Counted from the first letter of the stretch, positions 9,513-18,429 are shown. The stretch is 64,000 nucleotides of DNA from CALSPH01 sp041690035 (GCA_041690035.1 JBDNFC010000009.1:58623-122622); one strand, 5' to 3'. The notes: generated by a model not told the origin, from the sequence alone. Numbers and translations: made by a program.

Positions 9513-10019
9513 ATGCTTAATTTAATCATCAAACACAGAGCGCAATTGATAGAATCTGTACTTTGTGTTATTATATTTTTTATATTAAAATCGGTTATTA
9601 GATATTTGATCAGACAGACGGTCATAAAATCTAAGTATAAAGAAAAAGAAGAAAAAGAAATTATTGGCATACTAAACATGCTGTTATTATTACTTTCTGC
9701 TATCGTTTTTACAGCTATTTGGGGCGTAAAACAAAGTGATATCCTTTTGTTTGTGAGCACAATTTTTACTGTTTTAGGGGTCGCACTTTTTGCTGAAATG
9801 TCAATTTTGTCTAACATTACTGCTTGTGTAGTTTTATTTTTTTGCCATCCTATAAAAATAGGGCACAATATAGAAGCCTGGGTTGAAGAAAAAGAAATAA
9901 AAGGAGAAATAGAAAATATTACATATTTCTTTGTTTTTATTAAAACAGCAGAGGGCACCGTAACCGTCCCCAATTCTCTTTTTCTTAAATCTGCTTTCAC
10001 CATAAGCAACCTTGGGTAA
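9513..10019 (+). CDS. short MscS-like mechanosensitive channel protein
   Basis: The 168-residue protein has three hydrophobic segments (about 12-35, 48-70, 75-110). The last is the pore-lining helix and adjoining beta domain of MscS: VLGVALFAEMS, then HPIKIGHNIE, and a C-terminal IKTAEGTVTVPNS strand corresponding to the region before the vestibule. The usual C-terminal alpha/beta vestibule is missing, since MscS itself has about 286 residues. Such short MscS-domain proteins may form small tension-gated pores. It is translated 2 bp after the M1 peptidase gene, so the two are cotranscribed. Confidence 0.85.
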   Translation: MLNLIIKHRAQLIESVLCVIIFFILKSVIRYLIRQTVIKSKYKEKEEKEIIGILNMLLLLLSAIVFTAIWGVKQSDILLFVSTIFTVLGVALFAEMSILSNITACVVLFFCHPIKIGHNIEAWVEEKEIKGEIENITYFFVFIKTAEGTVTVPNSLFLKSAFTISNLG

Positions 10020-10106
10020 CCTAAAAAAATTATACCATCACATTAGTTTATTATATTGACAATAAGTTAATTGTAAATTAACAGTTTATTTATGAACGGA
10101 TTGGAT

Positions 10107-10137
10107 ATTTGCCTCAACTAGAAAAAAAAAGGCAAAT
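10107..10137. other. hairpin in the MscS-LpxH intergenic region
   Basis: ATTTGCCT (10107-10114) and AGGCAAAT (10130-10137) are perfect inverted arms around a 15-nt A-rich loop. It may end the M1-MscS transcript, although no T-run follows. The TATTTGCC in the left arm also resembles a promoter -7 box with one mismatch, so this could instead be the start region of the LpxH operon. Confidence 0.4.
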
Positions 10138-10189
10138 TATGGTAAATAAAATTAAAATCATTATTCAGAATTTTTGTATTGGTCTTTTT

Positions 10190-10230
10190 TTTACTTCCTT
10201 TTATGGTTTTTTTAAATCTAAGGAAGTAAA
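10190..10230 (+). promoter_or_regulatory. inverted repeat covering a Shine-Dalgarno-like sequence
   Basis: TTTACTTCCTT (10190-10200) and AAGGAAGTAAA (10220-10230) are perfect 11-bp inverted arms separated by 19 nt. The right arm holds AAGGA, a strong Shine-Dalgarno-like sequence placed about 11 nt before the ATG at 10236. If transcribed, the hairpin would hide this site. Strong Shine-Dalgarno sequences are unusual in Bacteroidota, so the pairing may reflect translational control or attenuation. Confidence 0.5.
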
Positions 10231-10235
10231 TTAGA

Positions 10236-11084
10236 ATGGCTAAAAGAAAAGTTGATATCGTTGTTATATCAGATGTTCACCTTGGCACCTATGGCTGTCA
10301 CCCTAAAGAGCTTATTCTATATCTAAAAAGTATAAAACCAAATATGCTTGTGCTCAATGGTGACATTATTGATATTTGGCAGTTTAGTAAGCATTACTGG
10401 CCTAATGCCCACATGCAGGTCATAAAGCAGCTCACCAGCATGATGAGCAAAGGGGTAGAAATATGCTACATTACTGGAAATCACGATGAAATGTTAAGAA
10501 AATTTGAAGGTTTTGAACTTGGAAATCTTAAAATAGAAAACAAACTAATATTAGAGCGAGATGGAAAAAAAATGTGGTTTTTTCATGGCGATGTATTTGA
10601 TGTAACGATGCAAAATGCCAAATGGCTGACAAAACTTGGTGCAAAAGGATATGATTTGCTTATTTTAATTAATAGAATTGTAAATTATTGCCTTACAAAA
10701 ATTGGAAGAAAAAAAATTTCTTTATCAAAAAAGATAAAAGAAAAGGTTAAAGGAGCAGTTAGCTTCATCAATAATTTTGAACTAATTGCTGCAGAAATTG
10801 CCATAAGAGAAGGTTATGATTATGTTATTTGTGGGCATATTCATCAGCCAGAAATTAAAGAAATAAAAACAGAAAATGGAAATGTAACTTATTTAAACAG
10901 TGGCGATTGGGTAGAAAACTTAACTGCATTAGAGTATGACAATAATAGTTGGCAATTATACCGTTATCAACAAAATATAGATTTTGCAAAAGATGATGAC
11001 GAAAAAAGCGATTATATACTTGGCAGTACAAAACTTTTTGAATTGCTATTGATTGATTTTAACATTAGCCATAAAGAAAATTAA
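10236..11084 (+). CDS. metallophosphoesterase, UDP-2,3-diacylglucosamine diphosphatase-like
   Basis: The 282-residue protein is a calcineurin-type phosphoesterase. Two-metal motifs are visible: D13-x-H15 (SDVHLG), GD at 42-43 (NGDIID), GNHDE at 81-85, H117 (FFHGD) and GHIHQPE near residue 208. This is the LpxH-like family that splits UDP-2,3-diacylglucosamine to lipid X in lipid A synthesis, but paralogs in Bacteroidota act on other substrates and this one is longer than E. coli LpxH (240). It is followed within 6 bp by a glycosyltransferase gene and then a GH1 gene, which points to glycolipid or cell-surface carbohydrate processing. Confidence 0.85.
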   Translation: MAKRKVDIVVISDVHLGTYGCHPKELILYLKSIKPNMLVLNGDIIDIWQFSKHYWPNAHMQVIKQLTSMMSKGVEICYITGNHDEMLRKFEGFELGNLKIENKLILERDGKKMWFFHGDVFDVTMQNAKWLTKLGAKGYDLLILINRIVNYCLTKIGRKKISLSKKIKEKVKGAVSFINNFELIAAEIAIREGYDYVICGHIHQPEIKEIKTENGNVTYLNSGDWVENLTALEYDNNSWQLYRYQQNIDFAKDDDEKSDYILGSTKLFELLLIDFNISHKEN

Positions 11085-11090
11085 ATAATT

Positions 11091-12104
11091 GTGGAAGAAA
11101 AAAAACCAAAAATACTATATGCTATTCAAGGAACTGGCAACGGTCATATTAGCAGGGCATTAGAGTTATTACCTCATTTTGCTAAGTTATGTGATGTTTC
11201 TGTACTAATTAGTGGAGCGAGCTATAACCTCAAGTTGCCAATTGATGTAGATTTTAAATGCAATGGATTATCTTTTGTTTTTGGAAAAAAAGGGGGTATT
11301 GACTTTTGGCGTTCCTATTTAAAATTAAACACAAAAAGACTATATAAAGATATTAAAAATTTACCAATCAAAGATTTTGACTTTGTTATATCTGATTTTG
11401 AACCAATAGCTAGCTGGGCAGCTAAAAGAAATAAAGTTGTGTGCATTGGCCTTAGCAATCAATTAGCCTGCTTGAGCAAGCAAATAATAAAACCTAAAAA
11501 AAACGACTCTTTTGGAAAATTTATTTTAAAAAAATATGCACCCTGCAATGTTGAATACAGTATATTTTATGAACAATTAGAAGAAAATATGTTTACTCCA
11601 ATCATAAGAAAAAAAATAAGAAATACAACGATTAGTAATGAGCAGCATATATTGGTGTATTTGCCATCCTTTAGCAAGGCTAAAATATTTAAAAAATTAG
11701 AAAAGTTTAATGAATATAATTTCAATATTTTTAATAAAGAAACTAAAATAGTGCAAACCATAAAAAACTGTACTTTTTTTCCAATCCAAGATAGCCTTTT
11801 TATAGAAAAACTTAGTGCTTGCAATGGAGTTATAACCAATGCAGGGTTTGGAACTACAACTGAAAGTTTATTTCTTAATAAAAAATTATTGGCAGTGCCA
11901 ATGAAAAATCAATATGAACAACAATGCAATGCTGCTACCTTAAAAAGTATGGGTGTAACTGTGCTGCCAAACCTAAAAAACAAACAAATGGACAAACTAA
12001 GCCAGTGGCTAAAAGATGGCAAATCAATAGCGGTTGATTATCCAGACAATGCAGAAAACTTGGTAAAAATAATATTAAATCAAAACTATTTCTCAAAACC
12101 CTGA
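11091..12104 (+). CDS. GT-B glycosyltransferase
   Basis: The 337-residue protein begins at a GTG 6 bp after the phosphoesterase. The N-terminus has the glycine-rich acceptor-site loop GTGNGHISRA (about 14-23) seen in MurG- and MGDG-synthase-like GT-B enzymes. The C-terminal half has GVITNAGFGTTTE (about 248-260), the nucleotide-sugar-binding loop, followed by PMKNQYEQQCNA, matching the family's conserved donor-binding segment. It probably transfers a sugar from a nucleotide donor to a lipid or polysaccharide at the inner membrane. Donor and acceptor are unknown. The GH1 gene begins 2 bp after its stop. Confidence 0.85.
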   Translation: MEEKKPKILYAIQGTGNGHISRALELLPHFAKLCDVSVLISGASYNLKLPIDVDFKCNGLSFVFGKKGGIDFWRSYLKLNTKRLYKDIKNLPIKDFDFVISDFEPIASWAAKRNKVVCIGLSNQLACLSKQIIKPKKNDSFGKFILKKYAPCNVEYSIFYEQLEENMFTPIIRKKIRNTTISNEQHILVYLPSFSKAKIFKKLEKFNEYNFNIFNKETKIVQTIKNCTFFPIQDSLFIEKLSACNGVITNAGFGTTTESLFLNKKLLAVPMKNQYEQQCNAATLKSMGVTVLPNLKNKQMDKLSQWLKDGKSIAVDYPDNAENLVKIILNQNYFSKP

Positions 12105-12106
12105 TA

Positions 12107-13483
12107 ATGGACAATAACAAAACAGAGGATGAATTTTATTGGGGGTTAGCAACAAGCGCTTATCAAATAGAAGGCGGAAAAACAAGTGGCGGAAAAAGAC
12201 CTTCCATTTGGGATACATTTACGGCTAAAAAAGGAAAAATAAAGAATAATGAAAATGCGAATTTAAGCTGTAATTTTTTTGAAAAATATGAAGAAGATAT
12301 ACGCTTACTAAAAAAACTTGGTATACCTAATTTTAGATTTTCAATCTCTTGGAGCAGAATTTTTTCTCATGAAACAAAAGCAATTTTACCAGAAGGAATA
12401 GCTTTTTATAATAATATTATTAATCTCTGCATCGATTTAGAAATTACGCCTTGGATAACAATTTATCATTGGGATTTACCACAATTTTTAGAAGATAAAG
12501 GAGGTTGGGCAAATAGAAACATTATTGATGATTTTATAGATTATATTAATATTTGTATTTCTTTTTTTGGCGATAGGGTAAAAAAATGGATGGTTTTGAA
12601 TGAACCATTAGTTTTTACTGGAGCTGGCTATTTTTTGGGCATTCATGCCCCAGGAAAAAAGGGGTTAAAAAATTTTTTACCTGCCTTGCACCATACGATG
12701 ATATGTCAGGGGGTTGGAATAAAACTTATTCAGCAAAAAATTAGGAATGCAAGTGTTGGTTCCACTTTTTCATTTTCTGATATTAAAGCATATTCTGACA
12801 AAAGAAGAGATCTAAATGCTGCTAAATCTGTTGATGTCTTAATTAACAAATTGACATTAGAGCCCTTGCTTGGCATGGGATATCCTAAAATAAATGCCTC
12901 TTTTGATAAAAAACTTAAAAAATATATCCTGCCCGGAGATATGCATTTAATAGCAGCAAAGCCAGATTTTATAGGTATTCAATGTTATACCTGTGAGGTA
13001 GTAAAGTGGACTTTTTTTAATCCATATCTTAAAGCAAAAATAGTTTCTGCAAAAAAGAGAAACAAGCCAACAACACTTATGAATTGGGAGATAAACCCAG
13101 AATCAATTTATAATGTTTTACACAAAATTAAACAATATCCACAAATACCATCCCTTATAGTAACTGAAAATGGAGCAGCTTTTCGCGATGAAGTAGAAAA
13201 CTATAAAGTTACAGATTTTCAAAGAACTTCATTTATCAAAAATCATATTGAAAAGGTATTGCAAGCAAAAAGCGAGGGAGTAAAAGTAAATGGATACTTT
13301 GTATGGTCATTTCTTGATAATTTTGAGTGGGCAGAAGGTTTTGAACCCCGTTTTGGAGTTGTTCATGTAGATTTTAAAACTTTAAAAAGAACGGTAAAAA
13401 TGTCTGGATTCTATTTTAGTAATTTAATAAAATCGCATCGTTTTAACAAGGCTAATGCCGAAAAAAAATCTCCTTTAAACTGA
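12107..13483 (+). CDS. glycoside hydrolase family 1 enzyme
   Basis: The 458-residue protein is a complete GH1 beta-glycosidase. The acid/base Glu166 lies in LNEP, the nucleophile Glu354 in VTENG, and the N-terminal signature FYWGLATSAYQIEG is present. There is no signal peptide, so the enzyme is cytoplasmic. GH1 enzymes hydrolyse beta-linked glucosides, galactosides or phospho-sugars; some act as transglycosylases on glycolipids (plant SFR2 is one). It is the last gene of a tightly packed operon with the LpxH-like and GT-B genes, which argues for a role in glycolipid turnover rather than sugar uptake. No sugar transporter is nearby. Confidence 0.93.
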   Translation: MDNNKTEDEFYWGLATSAYQIEGGKTSGGKRPSIWDTFTAKKGKIKNNENANLSCNFFEKYEEDIRLLKKLGIPNFRFSISWSRIFSHETKAILPEGIAFYNNIINLCIDLEITPWITIYHWDLPQFLEDKGGWANRNIIDDFIDYINICISFFGDRVKKWMVLNEPLVFTGAGYFLGIHAPGKKGLKNFLPALHHTMICQGVGIKLIQQKIRNASVGSTFSFSDIKAYSDKRRDLNAAKSVDVLINKLTLEPLLGMGYPKINASFDKKLKKYILPGDMHLIAAKPDFIGIQCYTCEVVKWTFFNPYLKAKIVSAKKRNKPTTLMNWEINPESIYNVLHKIKQYPQIPSLIVTENGAAFRDEVENYKVTDFQRTSFIKNHIEKVLQAKSEGVKVNGYFVWSFLDNFEWAEGFEPRFGVVHVDFKTLKRTVKMSGFYFSNLIKSHRFNKANAEKKSPLN

Positions 13484-13553
13484 CTACTTTCCAAAACCTT
13501 TTTTATCATTGCATGACATGCAAGCTGCACAAATATGATGGATTAAGCAAATT

Positions 13554-13587
13554 ATTAAAATTGGCAAAATTACTTGCCAATTTTAAT
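13554..13587. terminator. 14-bp perfect hairpin after the GH1 operon
   Basis: ATTAAAATTGGCAA (13554-13567) and TTGCCAATTTTAAT (13574-13587) pair perfectly around a 6-nt loop, 70 bp after the GH1 stop. A-runs follow on the plus strand. It probably ends the operon transcript. It covers the far-upstream ATG at 13574 of the next open frame, which supports the later protease start at 13622. A 15-bp near-palindrome (TTGCATG-A-CATGCAA, 13509-13523) precedes it. Confidence 0.65.
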
Positions 13588-13621
13588 AAAAAAGGTGTTC
13601 TTTTGCATTTTATTATTAAAT

Positions 13622-16192
13622 ATGAAAATTAAACACATCATTGTGATTGCTTTGGCAGCATTTTTATGCTTGCCAGCATCAGCACAAAAAAAGAAAAGGC
13701 AAAAAAAAAATACCACAGTTTCGGCAGCTATACCAGCTTTGTCTAATGCGCCAAAAACTATAGCAGCAGCTACCAAAAACTGCAAAAAACACAAAGGATA
13801 TATAACATTTTATCAAGATACTATTTTAGGTACCAGTTATTTAGAGCTAGACAGTGCATCGCTTAACAAGCAAATAATATATTTTACTTACAGTGAAAAT
13901 GGACTTGTAACTATTGGACTTTTTAAAGGATCATATAGAGAAACCTCGGTAATAAAATTTGATAAAGTTTTTGATAAAATAAATGTGTCAAAAATAAATA
14001 CAGGTTTTTATTTTGATAGTGCAAGCCCACTAAGTAAATCAAAGAATACAAATATTTCTGATGCTTTAGTAGCAAGTGAAAAAATATTGGCTTCCGACAA
14101 AAATGGAAATATATTAATAAATGCAGACAATTTCTTGAGTAATGAAACCATGCATCAACTAACTTTTAGCGCCCCAATGGGTATTTCTTTTCCATATAGA
14201 TTAGGCAGAATAAACCCTGCAAAAACATACGCAAAAAGTATCCGCAGTTATCCAGAAAACAGCGATATTATATATACATATACATTTGATAACGGATCGG
14301 GGAATTTTGCAGCCGATGGCAATACTGCAGATAGCAGATATGTGACAGTAGAGCTGCAACATAGTTTTATCAAAATGCCTGACGAAAATTTTAAACCAAG
14401 ATATGACGACCCAAGAATAGGCTATTTTACCCATCAAGTAAATGACATGACAACTGTAGCAAGTCCAAATTATAAAGATTTGATTCATAGATGGCGTTTA
14501 GAGAAAAAGGATCCTCAAGCAGCTATATCAGACCCTATTAAACCTATTACTTGGTGGATAGAAAACACAACTCCACTGCAATATCGTGAAACTATTAAAA
14601 AAGCCGCTTTAACATGGAATGTAGCTTTTGAACCAATTGGATTTAAAAATGCAATAGAAGTAAAAATTCAACCCGATGATGCCACTTGGGATGCAGGAGA
14701 TATAAGATACAATGTTTTAAGATGGACCTCATCACCCAATCCGCCATTTGGTGGATATGGCCCCAGTTTTGTAAATCCCCTAACTGGCGAAATATTAGGC
14801 GCTGATATTATGTTAGAATGGATTTTTTTAACCAATAGAATGTTTTCGGAGGATATTTTTGAACCAACACCCAATGCAATAGAAAACTTAAATGTTTGCA
14901 GTGCAGGACATCACCTTCATGGCCAATGCCTTATGGGAAAGGAAGTCATAAAAGCACGGGGTGGAAACAATAATGATATGAGCACTTTAATTGAAGAATC
15001 ACTTTTTTACTTAATTTTGCATGAAATGGGGCATACTTTTGGATTAAATCACAATATGCGCGCTTCTCAGCTACATAAACCTGATGTTTTAAACAATAAA
15101 GCACTAACCACACGCATTGGCCTTACAGGCTCTGTAATGGACTATCCAGCTATTAATTTTGCACCTTCAAATAAAATACAAGGGCAATATGTAACTACAA
15201 CCCCTGGCCCTTACGATTTGTGGGCGATAGATTTTGGATATTCAATTTCAGCAGAAAATGCTCCAGATGAAAAAAACAGACTTCAAAAATTATTGAGCAA
15301 ATCAAATCAGCCAGAATTGGCTTTTGGCAATGATGCAGATGATATGCGCTCACCTGGCAAAGGAATAGACCCACGCGTGATGATTGGCGACTTATCTGGC
15401 GATGCAATAGCGTATGCAGAAGAAAGAATGAAATTGTGCCAAGAATTAATCAATAAAGGGTTTAAGATATATTCAGATTCTGGCGAAAGCTTGCACAATT
15501 TAAGAAAAAAAATTATACTTTTGGCAAACGAATATAATATTCAAGCAGGTGTAGTTTCTAGGTTTATTGGGGGAGTATATGTAGAAAGAAGTTTTTTTGG
15601 AGAAGGAAATAGCAACGAAAAACCATACACCCCAGTGGCACTTGCCGATCAAAAAAGAGCAATGAATTTATTGACAAAAAACGTGTTTGGTCCAGTACCT
15701 ATTTACTTTTCTGACACATTGCTTTCGTTTATGCAACCACAGCGCAGAGGCTTTGGTTTTTATGCCCAAGGAGAAGACCCAAAAATGCACAATCTTATAC
15801 TTGGTATGCAATCAAATGTTTTAGATCATCTTTTGAGCAATTCTGTGCTTACAAGATTGGTGGATGCAAGCCTATATGGAAATCAGTATGATATTACAAA
15901 TATGATGTCCGATTTAACCAATGCTATTTTTAAAGATGATATAACAAAAAATGTTAACAGCTATCGCCAAAATCTACAAATAGAATATATAAACAGATTG
16001 ATAAATATTGCTGGAGTAGGTGCTTTTCCATCATTCTCAATGCGCTACAATCACATCGCTTCTGCTAGGGCATTTGCTGCACTAGAAAATATCAAAAAAA
16101 TGCTGGAAATAGGAAAAAACTTGGGTGATGAAAGCAGCAAGCAACACAAAAGCTACCTAATAGGATTAATCAATAAGGCAATGCAAAAATAA
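13622..16192 (+). CDS. secreted zinc metalloprotease, metzincin (DUF5117/M12A-like)
   Basis: From the ATG at 13622 the protein has 856 residues and a clean signal peptide (MKIKHIIV..., cleavage after PASAQ). The open frame extends 48 bp further upstream, but that part overlaps a hairpin. HEMGHTFGLNH (residues 467-477) is the metzincin HExxHxxGxxH zinc site. A Met in the following SVMDYP segment fits the Met-turn. The layout matches the Bacteroidota family of zinc-dependent metalloproteases with DUF5117 and DUF5118 around the catalytic core, usually 800-900 residues. The substrate is unknown. It stands alone, between the GH1 operon and the CarH-like gene. Confidence 0.9.
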   Translation: MKIKHIIVIALAAFLCLPASAQKKKRQKKNTTVSAAIPALSNAPKTIAAATKNCKKHKGYITFYQDTILGTSYLELDSASLNKQIIYFTYSENGLVTIGLFKGSYRETSVIKFDKVFDKINVSKINTGFYFDSASPLSKSKNTNISDALVASEKILASDKNGNILINADNFLSNETMHQLTFSAPMGISFPYRLGRINPAKTYAKSIRSYPENSDIIYTYTFDNGSGNFAADGNTADSRYVTVELQHSFIKMPDENFKPRYDDPRIGYFTHQVNDMTTVASPNYKDLIHRWRLEKKDPQAAISDPIKPITWWIENTTPLQYRETIKKAALTWNVAFEPIGFKNAIEVKIQPDDATWDAGDIRYNVLRWTSSPNPPFGGYGPSFVNPLTGEILGADIMLEWIFLTNRMFSEDIFEPTPNAIENLNVCSAGHHLHGQCLMGKEVIKARGGNNNDMSTLIEESLFYLILHEMGHTFGLNHNMRASQLHKPDVLNNKALTTRIGLTGSVMDYPAINFAPSNKIQGQYVTTTPGPYDLWAIDFGYSISAENAPDEKNRLQKLLSKSNQPELAFGNDADDMRSPGKGIDPRVMIGDLSGDAIAYAEERMKLCQELINKGFKIYSDSGESLHNLRKKIILLANEYNIQAGVVSRFIGGVYVERSFFGEGNSNEKPYTPVALADQKRAMNLLTKNVFGPVPIYFSDTLLSFMQPQRRGFGFYAQGEDPKMHNLILGMQSNVLDHLLSNSVLTRLVDASLYGNQYDITNMMSDLTNAIFKDDITKNVNSYRQNLQIEYINRLINIAGVGAFPSFSMRYNHIASARAFAALENIKKMLEIGKNLGDESSKQHKSYLIGLINKAMQK

Positions 16193-16550
16193 TAGTTACA
16201 AAAATTCTCCCTTAATTTCTGTATTAAGTACAATTTCAATAAGTGTTTTTTTGAGTATATCAGACTTATTCTGTGCTAAATTAATTTAGGTTAAAATTAT
16301 AACCTGTTTTGCCTAAAGTATTCAAAACATGAATATCAATTATGAGTTGCACCAGAATAATAAAAATACCAACATTTATGACCTAAAATAAAATACCCTC
16401 TACTTTTTGGGTAGAGGGTATTACTTTGTTATAGTTAGCTCAAAATTAAATTTTTAAAATAAGGTGAAAAATGTGCATTGATTTAGTTTAAGCCTATACA
16501 ATTTTTTAACAAGGAATTTGGGTTAGTATCTCTCCTTTTTACGCTTTTAT
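16193..16550. other. 358-bp intergenic region between convergent genes
   Basis: The region separates the convergent metalloprotease and CarH-like genes. It contains one clear hairpin (16393-16421, listed separately). The rest is AT-rich with no open frame, repeat or promoter box that I can support. Confidence 0.6.
16393..16421. terminator. bidirectional hairpin terminator
   Basis: ATACCCTCTAC (16393-16403) pairs perfectly with GTAGAGGGTAT (16411-16421) around a 7-nt loop. The minus-strand reading continues into TTTATTTT, so it best fits termination of the CarH-like transcript. It may also stop read-through from the protease gene. Confidence 0.8.
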
Positions 16551-17516
16551 TTATTTCATCGATTCTTTAATTTCTTTAACTACATCAATGAAATGTTGCG
16601 GATTGTTCAGTTTAATTACATTTTCAGGAAATTTTAAATCGCTTCGATTGGTAATTTGACTACCCGTAATAAAAATCTTGTTTTTAGGCCAGATTTTAGA
16701 AATTGCAGACAAGTATATTTGTGTTGGAAGTTGTGAATTTAAGCTTGTTAATGCAGTAAAGATATATTCTGGTTGGTGCACTTTAAATATGTTATTCAAA
16801 TCTTCTATTGGTAAACCTGTTCCTAAATAAAAAACCTCCATTCCATTAGACCTTAATATATAGTTAGCAAATAATAACCCTATATCGTGAGGTTCGCCAA
16901 CAGGAACAAATAATAAAAATTTCTTGGCATTTAGCGCTTGATAAGCACTTAGATTATCTATTGCTACAAAAAGTCTTTGTCTAATTAAGTTAGTAATAAA
17001 ATGCTCATGTGCTGGATGTATACTACCTGCACTCCACAAAATACCAATATGGCTAAGAAATGGAAAAATGATTAACACCATTGTTTGATCCATACCTAGC
17101 TTTAATATATTGATAGACATAATTTTATTAAATTCTTTTTCATTAAATGCTAGCATTGCTGATGTCAATGCATTGATCTGTGCATCAAATTCGGGCCTAG
17201 TTTCTGATACTGTAAGACACTTTGAAGCTATTTCTGCCCTGCTAAGTTTAGCAAGCTTAGAAATTTTAAACCCATTTTTATTTAAAATAGCCAAATTCAA
17301 CATAAATTTCATATCTCCCTCTTCGTAATAGCGCACTGAGGTATCTGTTCTTTTTGGCACTAAAATATTATACCTTGCCTCCCATATTCTGATGGTATGA
17401 GCCTTAATGCCAGTAATATTTTCTATATCCTTAATAAAAAACTTATCCTTAACATGATGCTTTGTAACATGGCTGCTATCTTGTAATAATTCTTTTTTTG
17501 TTTTAACTTTTATCAT
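16551..17516 (-). CDS. B12-dependent light-responsive MerR regulator, CarH/LitR type
   Basis: The 321-residue protein has an N-terminal MerR winged helix (about 26-92, with AHTIRIWEARY). A helical bundle follows with the W-x9-EH signature (Trp161, Glu171, His172) that cradles the adenosyl group of AdoCbl in CarH. The Rossmann B12 domain has ExHxxG (Glu208, His210, Gly213), where the histidine is the lower cobalt ligand. In the known family, dark tetramers with AdoCbl repress light-induced genes and light breaks the complex. It is divergent from the SDR-photolyase pair, only 22 bp away, which strongly suggests that it controls them. Light control here is inferred from family and context. Confidence 0.88.
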   Translation of the reverse strand: MIKVKTKKELLQDSSHVTKHHVKDKFFIKDIENITGIKAHTIRIWEARYNILVPKRTDTSVRYYEEGDMKFMLNLAILNKNGFKISKLAKLSRAEIASKCLTVSETRPEFDAQINALTSAMLAFNEKEFNKIMSINILKLGMDQTMVLIIFPFLSHIGILWSAGSIHPAHEHFITNLIRQRLFVAIDNLSAYQALNAKKFLLFVPVGEPHDIGLLFANYILRSNGMEVFYLGTGLPIEDLNNIFKVHQPEYIFTALTSLNSQLPTQIYLSAISKIWPKNKIFITGSQITNRSDLKFPENVIKLNNPQHFIDVVKEIKESMK

Positions 17517-17540
17517 TTTTATTTGTTCTATTTGTAATAT
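17461..17540. promoter_or_regulatory. candidate operator region, three TTTGTAAYAT-like repeats
   Basis: Similar decamers occur at 17461-17470 (TTTGTAACAT), 17480-17489 (CTTGTAATAA) and 17531-17540 (TTTGTAATAT), in the first 55 bp of the regulator gene and the 22-bp gap before the SDR gene. Known CarH operators use multiple direct repeats overlapping the promoter. The copies are AT-rich and could be chance, and the spacing (19 and 51 bp) is uneven, so this is only a candidate. Confidence 0.25.
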
Positions 17541-18426
17541 GAATGTGTTGCTTACAGGAGCTAGTGGTTTAATCGCTCAAAGTCTTTATAAAAAACTGAT
17601 TGAAAACAATCACCAAGTCCATTTGCTGAGTGCAAAGTTAAACAAAAAATTAGAACATCCATATTATTCTTGGAATTTTAAACAAAATTTCATCGAAAAA
17701 AACGCCTTGTTAAACGTAGATGTCATCGTTCATTTAGCAGGAGCGGGCATTGCGGATGAAAAATGGACCTCAGAAAGAAAAAAATTACTTTTAGATAGTC
17801 GTGTTGAAACTGCCAAACTTTTAGCACAAAAAGTTGAAAACTCAGCTATTAAACCAAAAAAGTATATTAGTGCTGGAGCAATTGGCATTTTTGCCGAAAA
17901 TATTTTTAATGCAGATGAAAAAGCAAAAAAGGGAGATGACTTTATGGCTGATTTATGCAACGAATGGGAAGAAAGTATAGTTTTGTTTAAAAATATGGGT
18001 ATGCAAACTGCATTGTTTAGAACAGGCATCGTTTTAGACCCAAATGGCGGATTTTATCAGCAAATTGCCAAGCTTGCTAAATTTTTTGCAGCTGCAGTGC
18101 CTGGAAGCGGAAAACAACATTTTAGTTGGATAAGTTTACATGACATTGTTGATATGTATTACCAAGCAATTATTGATGATTCTATACAAGGCACTTACAA
18201 TGCCACAGCCCCAATACCGAGTACATTACAGCAGGCGATAAAGGAAATATGTAAGAAAGAAAAAAGACCATTGCTGCTGCCAAATATTCCTCCTTTTATC
18301 CTCAAATTAATTTATGGCGAAATGGCGCAGGTTATTTTGTCTAGCAAACATGTAGTGCCAAAAAAATGGCTAGACGAGGGCCGCACTTTTAAGCATCATT
18401 CTTTGGCAGAATATTTCAATGATTGA
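17539..18426 (+). CDS. TIGR01777-type NAD(P)-dependent epimerase/SDR
   Basis: The 295-residue protein starts with the Rossmann motif TGASGLIA (residues 6-13). It has VIVHLAGAGI near 60, the WTSERKKLLLDSRVETAK segment typical of the TIGR01777/SDR39U1 family near 76, and a C-terminal DUF1731-like tail ending with the GRTFKHHSL segment. Its biochemical activity is unknown. In many bacteria this gene sits beside a photolyase or light-regulated genes, as here: photolyase starts 3 bp after its stop, and the CarH-like regulator diverges upstream. A role in light or oxidative stress response is inferred from context. Confidence 0.88.
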   Translation: MNVLLTGASGLIAQSLYKKLIENNHQVHLLSAKLNKKLEHPYYSWNFKQNFIEKNALLNVDVIVHLAGAGIADEKWTSERKKLLLDSRVETAKLLAQKVENSAIKPKKYISAGAIGIFAENIFNADEKAKKGDDFMADLCNEWEESIVLFKNMGMQTALFRTGIVLDPNGGFYQQIAKLAKFFAAAVPGSGKQHFSWISLHDIVDMYYQAIIDDSIQGTYNATAPIPSTLQQAIKEICKKEKRPLLLPNIPPFILKLIYGEMAQVILSSKHVVPKKWLDEGRTFKHHSLAEYFND

Positions 18427-18429
18427 TAA

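Noticed and set aside
9488..10009. 173-codon minus-strand frame over the MscS-like gene
   Set aside because: It is antisense to a protein with recognisable MscS motifs and has no own signature.
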